64,000 nt of DNA from Hymenobacter psoromatis (GCA_001596155.1 CP014771.1:4464001-4528000), one strand, 5' to 3'; counted from the first letter of the stretch, positions 16,802 to 25,799 are shown. Notes: generated by a model not told the origin, from the sequence alone. Program-made: numbers and translations.

Positions 16802-17956
16802 TGGAAACTTCCAAGTTTCTCTTTGGCCAAAATATTATTACTCATTATTTTGTCTAAAACTGCATCCACTACCGCCCCGGTTCCCTCCAATCCTTTCCTG
16901 GCCCCGGCGCTGCTGGCTTGGTACCCGCGGCACCGGCGCGATTTGCCTTGGCGCGGCACTCGCGACCCCTACGCTATTTGGCTCTCCGAAGTTATTTTGC
17001 AGCAAACCCGTGTGGCGCAAGGCTTGCCGTATTACCTTGATTTTCTGGCCTCCTACCCCACCGTGCAAGACCTGGCCATCGCGCCCGAGCAGGAGGTGCT
17101 GCGCCACTGGCAGGGCCTGGGCTACTATTCCCGCGCCCGCAATATGCACCACACCGCCCAGCAGGTGGTGGCCGATTTTGGGGGCGCTTTTCCGGCCACT
17201 TATGCCGGCTTGCGCCAGCTCAAGGGGGTAGGGCCTTACACGGCGGCGGCCGTCGCATCTTTTGCCTTCGATGAGGCAGTTGCGGTGCTCGATGGCAACG
17301 TATTTCGAGTGTTGGCGCGCGTTTTTGGTCTGCATTCCGACATCGCGGTGCCTAGCTCGCGCCGGGAATTTCAGGCGCTGGCCGACCTGCACCTACCCCC
17401 CGCCCACGCGGCCGAGTTCAATCAGGCCATCATGGAATTCGGGGCTTTGCAATGCACGCCGGCCAAGCCCGACTGCCTGTTCTGCCCGCTACAAAGCCAG
17501 TGCTGGGCCTTTCAGCACGGGCAGGTGGCGCTGCTACCCGTCAAGAGCAAGGCGAAGGCGGCGCGCACCCGCTACTTCCACTACCTAGTGCTAAGCCACG
17601 GCGAACAACTGTATCTAAAGGTGCGCCCGGCCGGCGATATCTGGCAGGGTCTTTACGACTTTGCCCTCGCCGAAACCGACAGCGCTGAGCTAGCTGCCGC
17701 CGAGGTGCTGCGCCACGTGGAAGCCCTTGGTGGACAGTTTGATACCCGCCGCGTGGCCGAAGACCGCCCGGCCCCGGCCCTGCGCCACATCCTGAGCCAC
17801 CAGAAGCTGGAGGCGCGCTTCCACGCCGTAGCGCTAGCCGCCGCGCTGCCCGCCGCTACGCTGCGCGATACGGGCTTGCAAGCCTACTCCGCAGCCGAAA
17901 TTGAGGCTCTGCCGAAACCCGTCTTAATCAGTAAGTACTTGGCTGGTAATGAGTGA
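16790..17956 (+). CDS. mutY: A/G-specific adenine glycosylase MutY
   Basis: MutY removes adenine mispaired with 8-oxoguanine. The helix-hairpin-helix is LKGVGPYTAAAVASFAFDEAVAVLDGNVFRV, with the catalytic Asp in LDGNV. The catalytic Glu lies in WLSEVILQQTRV. The iron-sulphur cysteines are C-x6-C-x2-C-x5-C in CTPAKPDCLFCPLQSQC. A C-terminal NUDIX-like 8-oxoG recognition domain runs from about residue 255. The frame has no ATG or GTG before the conserved N-terminus; only TTG codons at 16790, 16823 and 16850 are available after the in-frame stop at 16784, so the start is uncertain. It is divergent from HU and precedes ssb. Confidence 0.9.
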   Translation: MFGQWKLPSFSLAKILLLIILSKTASTTAPVPSNPFLAPALLAWYPRHRRDLPWRGTRDPYAIWLSEVILQQTRVAQGLPYYLDFLASYPTVQDLAIAPEQEVLRHWQGLGYYSRARNMHHTAQQVVADFGGAFPATYAGLRQLKGVGPYTAAAVASFAFDEAVAVLDGNVFRVLARVFGLHSDIAVPSSRREFQALADLHLPPAHAAEFNQAIMEFGALQCTPAKPDCLFCPLQSQCWAFQHGQVALLPVKSKAKAARTRYFHYLVLSHGEQLYLKVRPAGDIWQGLYDFALAETDSAELAAAEVLRHVEALGGQFDTRRVAEDRPAPALRHILSHQKLEARFHAVALAAALPAATLRDTGLQAYSAAEIEALPKPVLISKYLAGNE

Positions 17957-17963
17957 TTAATAA

Positions 17964-18000
17964 GGGGTAGGGATGCTGCCTGCATTTAACCCTACCCCCT
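17964..18000. terminator. Hairpin after mutY made of two GGGGTAGGG copies
   Basis: AAGGGGTAGGG at 17962-17972 and CCCTACCCCCTTT at 17990-18002 are complementary and form an 11-bp stem followed by TTTGTTTT. Both arms are copies of the over-represented 9-mer in opposite orientation. Confidence 0.65.
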
Positions 18001-18054
18001 TTGTTTTGGCTGAACAAGGTCAGCTATTTTTGTTAGTTATTTTTACTAAAATAA

Positions 18055-18086
18055 TTTGCAATATTGAAAAATTATTCGTACTTTTA
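18055..18086 (+). promoter_or_regulatory. Promoter for ssb
   Basis: TTTG at 18055-18058, 20 bases, then TACTTTTA at 18079-18086 (one mismatch to TAnnTTTG). The ssb ATG is 55 bases further on. The same TACTTTTA variant with 20-base spacing occurs upstream of the radical-SAM gene. Confidence 0.6.
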
Positions 18087-18141
18087 ACACGTCAATGGTA
18101 GCTGTGGTTGGCTGCCGAATAAGTTATTAAAACGTAAGATT

Positions 18142-18564
18142 ATGGCTGGCGTAAACAAAGTGATTTTGGTGGGTAACCTGGGCAAAGACCCTGAGGTACG
18201 TCATTTGGAAGGCGGCACCAGCGTGGCGCATTTCACCCTGGCCACCAACGAGTATTACAAGGACAAGCAAGGTGCCCGCGTTGAGCGCACCGAGTGGCAT
18301 AACATCTCGGCGTGGCGCGGCCTGGCCGAGTTGGCCGAGAAATACCTGAAAAAAGGCAGCCAGGTGTATATCGAAGGCAAGCTCCGCACCCGCCAGTACC
18401 AGGACAAGGACCAGCAGACGCGCTACATCACCGAGATTATCGCGGAGGAAATTTCGCTGCTGGGCGGCCGGCCGGGTGGTAGCGGTGCCAACGCCGCCAG
18501 CCCTACCCCCGCCGAAAACGTGAGCCTGCGTCTGGAGCCGGAACTGGACCAACTTCCTTTCTGA
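18142..18564 (+). CDS. ssb: Single-stranded DNA-binding protein
   Basis: The protein has 140 residues with the OB-fold core [34 protein letters not shown] and [37 protein letters not shown] short Gly/Ala/Pro linker follows from about residue 112. The C-terminal tip EPELDQLPF resembles the acidic D-D-x-P-F tail through which SSB recruits replication and repair partners. Length is shorter than E. coli SSB because the linker is short. It lies between mutY and gldD on the same strand but has its own promoter and a downstream terminator. The stop codon starts an inverted-repeat arm. Confidence 0.95.
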   Translation: MAGVNKVILVGNLGKDPEVRHLEGGTSVAHFTLATNEYYKDKQGARVERTEWHNISAWRGLAELAEKYLKKGSQVYIEGKLRTRQYQDKDQQTRYITEIIAEEISLLGGRPGGSGANAASPTPAENVSLRLEPELDQLPF

Positions 18565-18752
18565 CCACTGACTAGCGCGGATTTCACGGATTTTGTGCAT
18601 GGTGCACGTTTGCCTTGTCGGTAAGCGTTGATTTAAAAAGCCGCCTAAATGGGCGGTTTTTTAATTTATAAATAGTTGATGATGCGAGCCGTAGCGACTA
18701 AATCGTCCACGAAATTCGTGAAATCAGCTAAAATTCGCGCTAATCAGTGGTC
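18563..18752. repeat. Inverted repeat (CGGATT family) between ssb and gldD
   Basis: Left arm 18563-18600 begins within the ssb stop codon (GACCACTGACTAGCGCGG, then TTTCACGGATTTTGTG). Right arm 18704-18752 is its diverged complement, with about ten bases missing from the left arm. Here the flanking genes are co-directional. Confidence 0.75.
18635..18662 (+). terminator. Intrinsic terminator after ssb
   Basis: The hairpin AAGCCGCC / GGGCGGTT with a T6 run sits in the loop of the inverted repeat between ssb and gldD. Confidence 0.75.
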
Positions 18753-18783
18753 TATCTTTGAGCTTCTTCTGTTACCAGCTAGT

Positions 18784-19380
18784 ATGAGTGCTTCCCGATT
18801 TTGGGTTTGGGCCGTGGCGTTGGGTGGGGCGGCCGGGTCGCTGGCCGCCTGCTCGTCGGCCCCCGACTACACCCCCAAGCCCAAGGGCTACAACCGCATC
18901 GACCTGCCGCCGCATCGGTACCGCGCCCTGCCGGCCGGCCACCCCTACACCTTCCAGTACTCGCAGTACGCCAAGGTGTTACGCGACTCGTCGTATATGG
19001 CGCAGCCCGACTGGCTGAATATTTACTACCCCCAGCTGCACGCCAATGTGCAGATTACCTACACCAATGTGGTGCGCAACCGCCAGCTCTACAATAAGAT
19101 GATGGAGGACGCGCGCAAGCTCACCGGCAAGCACCAGATTAAGGCCACCTCTATCGAGGAGAAAATTCTGCGCACGCCCAATGGGATGCGCGCTTCGGTG
19201 TTTGAGTTGGAAGGCGAGGTGCCGAGCCAGTTTCAGTTTTATACTACTGATAGCACCAAGCATTTCTTTCGGGCGGCGCTATATTTCCGCACGGCCACGG
19301 CCAACGACTCGCTGGCTCCGGTGATTGAGTACGTGAAGTACGATATGATTCAGATGCTTAATACGTTGCGATATAAGTAA
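18784..19380 (+). CDS. gldD: Gliding motility lipoprotein GldD
   Basis: From the ATG at 18784 the product is 198 residues with a lipoprotein signal (MSASRFWVWAVALGGAAGSL then AAC, Cys23). The GldD signature YTPKPKGYNRIDLPPHRYRAL follows directly. Conserved downstream blocks include WLNIYYPQLHANVQITY and FFRAALYFRTATANDSLAPV. Family knowledge: GldD is needed for gliding and type IX secretion in Flavobacterium; its biochemical activity is not known. A longer frame starting at 18676 is encoded by inverted-repeat sequence and is rejected. In Flavobacterium gldD sits next to gldE; here no gldE lies between ssb and gldD. Confidence 0.88.
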   Translation: MSASRFWVWAVALGGAAGSLAACSSAPDYTPKPKGYNRIDLPPHRYRALPAGHPYTFQYSQYAKVLRDSSYMAQPDWLNIYYPQLHANVQITYTNVVRNRQLYNKMMEDARKLTGKHQIKATSIEEKILRTPNGMRASVFELEGEVPSQFQFYTTDSTKHFFRAALYFRTATANDSLAPVIEYVKYDMIQMLNTLRYK

Positions 19381-19387
19381 TTTGCTC

Positions 19388-19494
19388 AAAAGAACGTCAT
19401 GCTGAGCCTGCCGAAGCATCTCGCTCGCATCGTTAGAATAGTACTTCAACGATGTGAGCGAGATGCTTCGGCAGGCTCAGCATGACATTCTTTT
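19388..19494. repeat. Inverted repeat, GCCGAAGCATCTCGC family
   Basis: Arms 19388-19434 and 19448-19494 are 47 bases with two mismatches and contain GTCATGCTGAGC and GCCGAAGCATCTCGC. The repeat lies between the gldD stop and the recG start. A diverged relative lies at 57737-57835 in the trp operon. Confidence 0.85.
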
Positions 19495-19527
19495 GGGTCA
19501 TTCGATACGCTGGTTTTATTCTAGAAA

Positions 19528-21624
19528 ATGAGTAACTTTTTTCAAACCAGGCTGGAAAATTTGCGGGGGGTAGGGACGCAACGAGGGCAGCTGCTGGGCA
19601 AGGAGCTGGGCCTGTTTACGTACGGCGACCTGATTCAGCGATACCCCTTTCGCTACCTCGACCGCACGCAGTTCTATAACATTGTGGACCTGCACGATGA
19701 GCTATCTTATGTGCAGGTGAAGGGAATTTTGAGGGGTAGGGAAGTAATAGGGGAGGGGCCCAAAAAGCGCCTCGTAGCTAAGGTGGGCGACGCCAGCGGC
19801 GAGCTGGAAGTAGTGTGGTTTAAGGGCGTGAATTACCTGGAAAAGGTCATCAAAAACCACCAGGAATATATTGTATTTGGCAAGCCGACGATGTTCAACG
19901 GCCGGCCCCAGATGGCGCACCCCGACTTGGAGGAGGTAAGCGAGCAGAAGCCCGGCCAGAGCTTTTTGCAGCCGGTGTACAACACCAGCGAGAAGCTCAA
20001 AAACTACCACCGCATCGACAGCAAGGCGATAATGCGGATGGTGGGCGACCTGCTCAAAATCGCCCTACCCCACGTAACGGAGACGTTGTCGCCCGACCTC
20101 ATTCAGCAGTATGCGCTGCTCGATAAGGCCACGGCGTTGCAGCAGATTCACTTCCCGCAAAGTCCGGAGCTGCTGGAAAAGGCGCGGTTCCGGCTCAAGT
20201 TTGAGGAGCTTTTCTACATTCAGCTCAAACTGCTGCGCCAGAAAGACCAGCGCAAGGTGACGCTGGCGGGCCAGATTTTTAGTGAAGTGCCCACGTTGGT
20301 CCATTTCTATAAAAATATCATGCCTTTTGACCTTACGGGGGCGCAAAAACGCGTTATTCACGAGATTTACAAGGACTTCTGCAACGGCCAGCAGATGAAC
20401 CGCTTGCTGCAAGGCGACGTGGGCTCGGGCAAAACCATCGTGGCCTTTATCTCAATGCTGATGGCCGCCGACAACGGTGCCCAGAGCTGCCTGATGGCGC
20501 CCACCGAAATTCTGGCCGACCAGCACTACCAGGGCCTGAAAGTGTATGCCGACCTGCTAGGGCTGAATCTGGGCAAGCTCACAGGCAGCACGCGCACCGC
20601 CCAGCGGCGCGTGCTGCACGAGCAGCTGCGCAACGGCGAAATGCAGATGCTGGTGGGCACCCACGCGCTGCTTGAAGACGTGGTGCAATTCCGCAACCTG
20701 GGCCTGACCATCATGGATGAGCAGCACCGCTTTGGCGTGGCGCAGCGCTCCAAATTGTGGCAGAAAAACCCCTACGTGATTCCGCACGTGCTGGTGATGA
20801 CGGCCACGCCCATCCCGCGCACGCTGGCCATGACGCTCTACGGCGACCTCGACGTGAGCGTGATTGACGAGCTGCCCGCCGGCCGCAAACCCATCGTGAC
20901 GGTGCACCGCTACGATGCTAACCGCCTGAAAGTGTTTCAGTTCGTGCGCGACCAAGTGGCGCTGGGCCGGCAGGTATATATCGTGTATCCGCTCATCGAG
21001 GAGAGCGAAACGCTGGACTACAAAGACCTCACCGATGGCTACGAGAGTGTGAGCCGCGCCTTTCCCGACCTGCAAATCAGCATCATGCACGGCCGCATGA
21101 AAGCCGAGGAAAAGGACTTTGAAATGGCGCGCTTCGTGAAGCAGGAAACCCAGATAATGGTGGCCACCACTGTTATCGAAGTGGGCGTGAACGTGCCCAA
21201 CGCCTCCGTGATGATAATTGAGAGCGCCGAGCGCTTTGGCCTGTCGCAGCTGCACCAGCTGCGGGGGAGGGTAGGGCGCGGTGCCGACCAAAGCTACTGC
21301 ATCCTGATGACGAGCTACAAGCTGAGCAAAGACAGCCGCACCCGCCTCGAAACGATGGTGCGCACCAACAACGGCTTCGAAATCGCCGACATCGACCTCA
21401 AGCTGCGCGGCCCCGGCGACCTCATGGGCACCCAGCAAAGCGGCGTGCTCGATTTGCTAATTGCCGACCTGGCCAAGGATGGCCGCATCCTCACGGAGAG
21501 CCGGGCCGCCGCCCAGGCCATTCTCCACGACGACCCGGAGCTGGCGCGGCCCGAGCATGGTAATATTCGAAGGCATATCGAAAGCCTGCCAGCTACGGCC
21601 GTGAACTGGAGCCGTATCAGCTGA
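19528..21624 (+). CDS. recG: ATP-dependent DNA helicase RecG
   Basis: A 698-residue branched-DNA helicase that remodels stalled forks and Holliday junctions. The N-terminal wedge (OB-fold) domain includes [18 protein letters not shown] and [13 protein letters not shown]. The SF2 motor has motif I GDVGSGKT (about residue 293), motif II DEQHRFG (DEQH box), motif [16 protein letters not shown] and motif [11 protein letters not shown]. The C-terminal part [16 protein letters not shown] is typical of RecG. Two copies of the GGGGTAGGG word fall in the first 80 codons, read in different frames (R-G-V-G and R-G-R). It is followed by a hairpin that terminates the opposing small gene. Confidence 0.95.
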   Translation: MSNFFQTRLENLRGVGTQRGQLLGKELGLFTYGDLIQRYPFRYLDRTQFYNIVDLHDELSYVQVKGILRGREVIGEGPKKRLVAKVGDASGELEVVWFKGVNYLEKVIKNHQEYIVFGKPTMFNGRPQMAHPDLEEVSEQKPGQSFLQPVYNTSEKLKNYHRIDSKAIMRMVGDLLKIALPHVTETLSPDLIQQYALLDKATALQQIHFPQSPELLEKARFRLKFEELFYIQLKLLRQKDQRKVTLAGQIFSEVPTLVHFYKNIMPFDLTGAQKRVIHEIYKDFCNGQQMNRLLQGDVGSGKTIVAFISMLMAADNGAQSCLMAPTEILADQHYQGLKVYADLLGLNLGKLTGSTRTAQRRVLHEQLRNGEMQMLVGTHALLEDVVQFRNLGLTIMDEQHRFGVAQRSKLWQKNPYVIPHVLVMTATPIPRTLAMTLYGDLDVSVIDELPAGRKPIVTVHRYDANRLKVFQFVRDQVALGRQVYIVYPLIEESETLDYKDLTDGYESVSRAFPDLQISIMHGRMKAEEKDFEMARFVKQETQIMVATTVIEVGVNVPNASVMIIESAERFGLSQLHQLRGRVGRGADQSYCILMTSYKLSKDSRTRLETMVRTNNGFEIADIDLKLRGPGDLMGTQQSGVLDLLIADLAKDGRILTESRAAAQAILHDDPELARPEHGNIRRHIESLPATAVNWSRIS

Positions 21625-21658
21625 CTTGGAATTATACCTAAAAATGCAGGTATAAAAA

Positions 21659-21685
21659 AAGCGGCTTCTTGCTAAGAAACCGCTT
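21659..21685 (-). terminator. Intrinsic terminator for the small minus-strand gene
   Basis: AAGCGGTTTCTT / AAGAAGCCGCTT with one mismatch forms the stem. On the minus strand it is followed by T7 (21660-21654). It ends transcription of the 74-residue gene and could slow read-through from recG. Confidence 0.65.
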
Positions 21686-21692
21686 GGTACCA

Positions 21693-21917
21693 TTAAAACC
21701 AGGTAGTAGGCTGGCCTGCCTCTCGTTGGCTGACGGGGGTAGCCCTGGCGGGCCGCTCGTTGAGGTAGCGCGCCAAGGTCATAGTGGTAGTATCGGAGGC
21801 AAAAATAACTATGGGTGATGTAGCAAGGCCAGCGGTAGCAGCGGGGGTAGTCAGCTGCATATAGCGACCAGCTACGATAAGCGCGAAAAGTGAACCGATT
21901 TTAAGGAATGATTTCAT
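21693..21917 (-). CDS. Small secreted or membrane-anchored protein, unknown
   Basis: A 74-residue frame starts MKSFLKIGSLFALIVAGRYM. Its basic N-terminus and hydrophobic stretch (about residues 4-18) look like a signal sequence or membrane anchor; the remainder is Thr/Ala/Arg-rich with no motif recognised. A good terminator follows directly, supporting a real transcript. No family was recognised. Confidence 0.5.
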   Translation of the reverse strand: MKSFLKIGSLFALIVAGRYMQLTTPAATAGLATSPIVIFASDTTTMTLARYLNERPARATPVSQREAGQPTTWF

Positions 21918-22248
21918 AAGGTGCGGGTGGCGGCACGTACCACCTCGAATCAGGTGCCGGTTAGTAGTTTCTTATTAAATATGCAAAAAGAGAGAGTTGG
22001 GTGGGAACGGAAGAAGTAGCAATAAAGAATATTATTTTTCAGGGTTCGCCCCTTGAACGATTGGGCAAAATAATAGTTGCACCAGACGCTCAAAAGACAG
22101 TAAATAATAACTTCACCGGGTAAAGTTACGCTTGTTTTGCCCAGCGACTGAGCTACAAGCGCGAAGTGCCTGCCGGCCAACTAGCCTGGGCGAGGGTATT
22201 TTTGGGCTTTCGGGATTATAGGCATCCCTTTTAGTTACCATTCAGTTT
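21918..22248. other. 331-bp divergent spacer
   Basis: No supported gene is seen; a 76-residue minus-strand frame here has no plausible composition. The spacer is locally AT-rich between about 21970 and 22130. A full TAnnTTTG match (TATTTTTG, 22197-22204) lies 45 bases before the next plus-strand gene and is a candidate -7 element. Confidence 0.4.
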
Positions 22249-23715
22249 ATGCGTTTTTCAATTGGCATAGCCCTTCTGGCCCTGAGCAGTGTGGGGGGGG
22301 TAGTGTTGCCGGCTCAGGCACAAAAAACCAAGTCGGCCCCGTTTAGCTACCTGCCCGAGCAGGGCGAAGACCGATACAACCAGCGCGTGCCGCAGAAAAC
22401 CCTGGCGCTGGCCGATGGCAGCGGCTTCGTAATTCTGGCCCACCAAAGTGGCAGCGCCTACGCCGTAGAGCGCTACGATGCCGACCTCAAGCGGCAGTGG
22501 AGCACTACCCTTCCCGTGGTGCCCGGCGAAACGATTGAGGCCTTCGGCCGCAACGCCGAGCAGGTCTGGGTAGTGGTGCATCACGCCGACGAAAGCGGCC
22601 AAAACCTGACGGTGCTGCCCGTGGGTCTGGGGAGTGGGCAAAAGGGCGCGCCCGTGGTGCTGCTAACCGCCGGCACCCGCGACCGCCGTCCCGGCGTGCG
22701 CCTCTCGCCCGATGGCAGCCGCCTGCTGGCCTTTAGCTACGCCACCCGCGACGAGCAGGTGCGTAGCATGCAAGGCACGCTCTACGACCAGAAACTGAAC
22801 AAGATTCTGGAGCGCACCTACGATTTTCGCGACCAGGGCGACTTCTTCTCGCCCAATATCCTGCTTGCCAACGATGGCACGCAGTACGTGACGCTGCTCG
22901 GCGATGGCATGAAAAAGCTGACTGCCCGCCGCTACCCCCCTACCCCCGACCGGGTGGGCGTAGCCACCGTCGTTCCGGTAATGGGCATTCCGGTGGGCGG
23001 CACGTTTGGCGGCCAGCCCATCACTATCCGCGATGCGAAGTTCACACTCCAGCCCGACGGCCAACTCTACGCCGTGGCGCTCTGCGCCAACTACAACACC
23101 GGCGACCTGAGCGGCCTCAAAGTCGTGCGCTTCGATTTTGCAGCCAGCCAGCTCAAGCTGGCGGAGGAATTACCCTTCGCCCCGGCTTTTCTGGCGGAGG
23201 TAAGCAAAGCCACTGGGGCCGAAGCCAAGCGACTGGCCGACGTTTACTTAGGCGATATGTTCCTGACGGAGAGTAAAAACCTGGTAGTCATTGCTGAGCG
23301 TCATTTTGAGGAAGGCGGCCCAGAACTGCCGGTACACGCCCGCGAGCTGTACCTGTTTGGCTACAGCCCCTTCCTTACCCCCACCTGGCACCTCATTGTG
23401 GCCAAAGACCAGGTAGCGCCGCCCATCGATAGCTACACTGGCATCGGTTACCGGGCCGCCGTTTTTGGCGATGACCTACAGCTTTTAACGCTTGAAGCCA
23501 TCAACGGCAAGTCGGACCTCTACCTGCGCCACGTGCAGGTGCCGACCGGCGTCATCAGTGCCCCGCAACGCCTCAAGCTCAACGTGGCCAACGACCAGCA
23601 GCTTGCTTACGTCAAGGACTTCACGACGTGGCTCGGCCCCAAAACGATTATCGGTGTAAGCCGCCCGAGCAAAAAATCAGCGGCCTTGCAGCTGAACGAA
23701 GTCAAACTCAAATAA
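22249..23715 (+). CDS. Secreted protein of unknown function, possible beta-propeller
   Basis: A 488-residue protein with a Sec signal (MRFSIGIALLALSSVGGVVL, cleavage after AQA near residue 25). The mature part has repeated strand-turn units such as FVILAHQSGSAYAVERYDADL, VRLSPDGSRLLAFSYATRD and QPDGQLYAVALC. Phrases like S-P-D-G-S-x-L and D-G-Q-L-Y suggest WD40/TolB-like blades, but no family could be named. The signal region contains a G8 run (22293-22300) encoding V-G-G-V. It is convergent with acyl-CoA dehydrogenase, and the two stop codons bound a long inverted repeat. Confidence 0.7.
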   Translation: MRFSIGIALLALSSVGGVVLPAQAQKTKSAPFSYLPEQGEDRYNQRVPQKTLALADGSGFVILAHQSGSAYAVERYDADLKRQWSTTLPVVPGETIEAFGRNAEQVWVVVHHADESGQNLTVLPVGLGSGQKGAPVVLLTAGTRDRRPGVRLSPDGSRLLAFSYATRDEQVRSMQGTLYDQKLNKILERTYDFRDQGDFFSPNILLANDGTQYVTLLGDGMKKLTARRYPPTPDRVGVATVVPVMGIPVGGTFGGQPITIRDAKFTLQPDGQLYAVALCANYNTGDLSGLKVVRFDFAASQLKLAEELPFAPAFLAEVSKATGAEAKRLADVYLGDMFLTESKNLVVIAERHFEEGGPELPVHARELYLFGYSPFLTPTWHLIVAKDQVAPPIDSYTGIGYRAAVFGDDLQLLTLEAINGKSDLYLRHVQVPTGVISAPQRLKLNVANDQQLAYVKDFTTWLGPKTIIGVSRPSKKSAALQLNEVKLK

Positions 23716-23889
23716 ATCACGGATTACGCGGATTTTAGCGGATTTCACGGATTTTGTGGACGGGTTTTCAGTAAAAAAGGCCACCCAATTGGGTGGCCTT
23801 TTTTAGTTTGATTCGGGGTAGTAAACTGGCTTTAGGTCCGTCCACAAAATCCGTGAAATCCGCTAAAATCCGCGTAATCCGTGATTTTA
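23713..23889. repeat. Long inverted repeat (CGGATT family) between convergent stop codons
   Basis: Arms 23713-23763 and 23838-23889 are about 50 bases and essentially perfect, with words such as GCGGATTTTAGCGGATTTC and ending GATTTTGTGGACGG. The left arm starts at the TAA of the secreted-protein gene; the right arm ends at the TAA of acyl-CoA dehydrogenase. Confidence 0.88.
23773..23804. terminator. Bidirectional intrinsic terminator
   Basis: The perfect palindrome AAAAAAGGCCACCCAA / TTGGGTGGCCTTTTTT lies in the loop of the larger inverted repeat and serves both convergent genes. Confidence 0.88.
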
Positions 23890-25674
23890 GTAGCAGTATT
23901 CGTTGGCTTCGATGAGCTTGGCGGCCACGCGGCGGCGGGCGTCTTTCACATTGAAGAGGTCGGGCTTGGTGAAGCGCTTGAGGCCCATGCTCATCAGGCG
24001 CTGCTCGTCGCCTTCGGTCATGCTGGCGATGGCTTCGCGGCCCGATTTCTCCACCAGGTCGATGGCGTCGGAGAGGTACACGCGGGCCATGTCTAGCTGC
24101 TGGGCCAGAGCATCTTCGCCTTTGGCGGCGATTTCCTTCTCTACGCGCAGCAGCACGCTTTCGGCGGTGTAGGTTTTGATGGCCATGTCGGCGATGTTCA
24201 TCAGCACCTCCTGCTCTTTGGCGAGCGAGTTCATGTACTTCTGCACGGCAGTGCCGGCCACCATCAGGATAGCCTTCTTCATGTTAGCGATGGCCTTCTT
24301 CTCGCTGGCGAAAGCCGAGTCGTCGCTTTCGCCCATGCTCGGAATGCTCATCAACTCCTGCTGCACGGCCTGGGCCGGACCCATGAGGTCGATTTCGCCC
24401 TTCAGGCCCTTCTTCAAAATCATATCGACGGCCAGCATTCGGTTGATTTCGTTGGTACCTTCGAAAATCCGATTAATGCGCGAGTCGCGGTAATTGCGGT
24501 CCATCGGGTAGTCGGCCGAGAAGCCGTAGCCGCCGTAAATCTGCACGCCCTCATCGGTCACGTAGTCAAGTACTTCCGAGCCTTCTACCTTCAAAATGGC
24601 GCACTCCACGGCAAACTCGCGGGCCGCGCCCAGCAAAGCTTCGTTGGTGCCCAAGCCGCTGGCCAGCAGCTCTTGCTCCTTGCGGTAAATGTCTTCGCCG
24701 GCGCGGTAAATAGCCGATTCCACGGCGTACATTCGAATGGCCTGCTGCGCCAGCTTGTAGCGAATCGCGCCAAACTTCGAGATGGGCAGCTTGAACTGCA
24801 CGCGCTCGTTGGCATACTTCACGCTCTGCGTAGCCGTCGCTTTCGCGCCGCCCAGGCAGGCCGCTGCCAGCTTAACACGCCCGATATTCAGCACGTTAAA
24901 CGCGATGAGGTGGCCTTTGCCAATCTCGCCCAGCACGTTTTCCTTAGGCACTTGCGCATCGGTCAAGAACACCTGGCGCGTCGAAGAGCCGCGGATACCC
25001 ATCTTGTGCTCCTCGTTGCCGAGGCTCAGGCCGGGCGTGTTCTTGTCCACGATGAAGCCCGTGAACTGCTCGCCATCAATCTTAGCGAACACGATAAACA
25101 CGTCGGCAAAGCCAGCGTTGGTAATCCACATTTTCTGGCCGTTCAGCACATAATGCGTGCCTTCGGCGTTGAGCACGGCCTTGGTCTTCGCGCCCAGCGC
25201 GTCCGAACCTGAGCCTGGTTCCGTCAGGCAGTACGCGCCCATCAGGGTGCCGTCGGTGAGGCCGGGAATGTATTTCTGCTTCTGCGCATCGGTGCCGAAA
25301 TACAGAATCGGCAGCAGGGCAATGCCCGTGTGCGCCGCGAAGGCCACCGGAAACGAGTTGCCGCCGCCTACCCCCTCCGTCACGCGCAACGCGGTCGGGA
25401 AGTCCATGTCCAGCCCGCCAAACTGCTCCGGCACGCTCACCCCAAACAGGCCAAGCTGACCGGCTTTCTCCATCAGGCCGTGCATGAGGCCCTCCTCGTG
25501 GTTGTCGAGGCGCTCCAGCAGCGGATGCACCTCGGCGGCCAGGAAGTCCAGGCAGGTCTGGTACATCATATTCTGCTCCTCCGTAAAATCGGCGGGCGTG
25601 AAAACGTCTTGAGCCTCAGTAGGCTTGATGATGAATTCGCCGCCCTTCACGACGGCTTTGTTCGATACTTCCAT
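23887..25674 (-). CDS. Acyl-CoA dehydrogenase
   Basis: From the ATG at 25674 (MEVSNKAVVKGGEF) the product is 595 residues. The FAD acyl-CoA dehydrogenase core contains GAYCLTEPGSGSDA, MWITNAGFADVFIVFA and GYGFSADYPMDRNYRDSRIN, and the probable catalytic Glu is in FEGTNEIN. An extra C-terminal helical domain of about 170 residues makes it VLCAD/ACAD9-sized. It catalyses the first, flavin-dependent step of fatty-acid beta-oxidation. It lies downstream of thiolase and FadJ-like genes on the same strand but is separated from them by the 25.8-27.9 kb AT-rich island. A start at 25716 would add 14 residues and is less likely. Confidence 0.92.
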   Translation of the reverse strand: MEVSNKAVVKGGEFIIKPTEAQDVFTPADFTEEQNMMYQTCLDFLAAEVHPLLERLDNHEEGLMHGLMEKAGQLGLFGVSVPEQFGGLDMDFPTALRVTEGVGGGNSFPVAFAAHTGIALLPILYFGTDAQKQKYIPGLTDGTLMGAYCLTEPGSGSDALGAKTKAVLNAEGTHYVLNGQKMWITNAGFADVFIVFAKIDGEQFTGFIVDKNTPGLSLGNEEHKMGIRGSSTRQVFLTDAQVPKENVLGEIGKGHLIAFNVLNIGRVKLAAACLGGAKATATQSVKYANERVQFKLPISKFGAIRYKLAQQAIRMYAVESAIYRAGEDIYRKEQELLASGLGTNEALLGAAREFAVECAILKVEGSEVLDYVTDEGVQIYGGYGFSADYPMDRNYRDSRINRIFEGTNEINRMLAVDMILKKGLKGEIDLMGPAQAVQQELMSIPSMGESDDSAFASEKKAIANMKKAILMVAGTAVQKYMNSLAKEQEVLMNIADMAIKTYTAESVLLRVEKEIAAKGEDALAQQLDMARVYLSDAIDLVEKSGREAIASMTEGDEQRLMSMGLKRFTKPDLFNVKDARRRVAAKLIEANEYCY

Positions 25675-25708
25675 GATGCTGAGTGGGTGAGCGTTAAAAG
25701 ACAAAGTA

Positions 25709-25795
25709 TTAGGCAAGCCGAGTAGTTTAGCAACAACGGCCCGGCGGTTTAGGGTTGCAAGATAAGCGAAAAATGTTAGGCGTGCCGAGTAGTTT
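25709..25795. repeat. Pair of 20-bp direct repeats upstream of acyl-CoA dehydrogenase
   Basis: TTAGGCAAGCCGAGTAGTTT (25709-25728) and TTAGGCGTGCCGAGTAGTTT (25776-25795) differ at two positions and are 67 bp apart, directly upstream of the gene start. They could be regulator sites or a small duplication. Confidence 0.5.
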
Positions 25796-25799
25796 GGGG

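Noticed and set aside
16801..16857. 18-codon ATG frame (METSKFLFGQNIITHYFV) before mutY
   Set aside because: It overlaps mutY out of frame and has no runs of regulatory codons; judged coincidental.
18676..18783. N-terminal extension of gldD
   Set aside because: These 36 codons are translated inverted-repeat sequence; the lipoprotein signal starts at 18784.
21950..22180. 76-residue minus-strand frame in the divergent spacer
   Set aside because: Cys/Tyr/Phe-rich translation of an AT-rich spacer, with no family or promoter.
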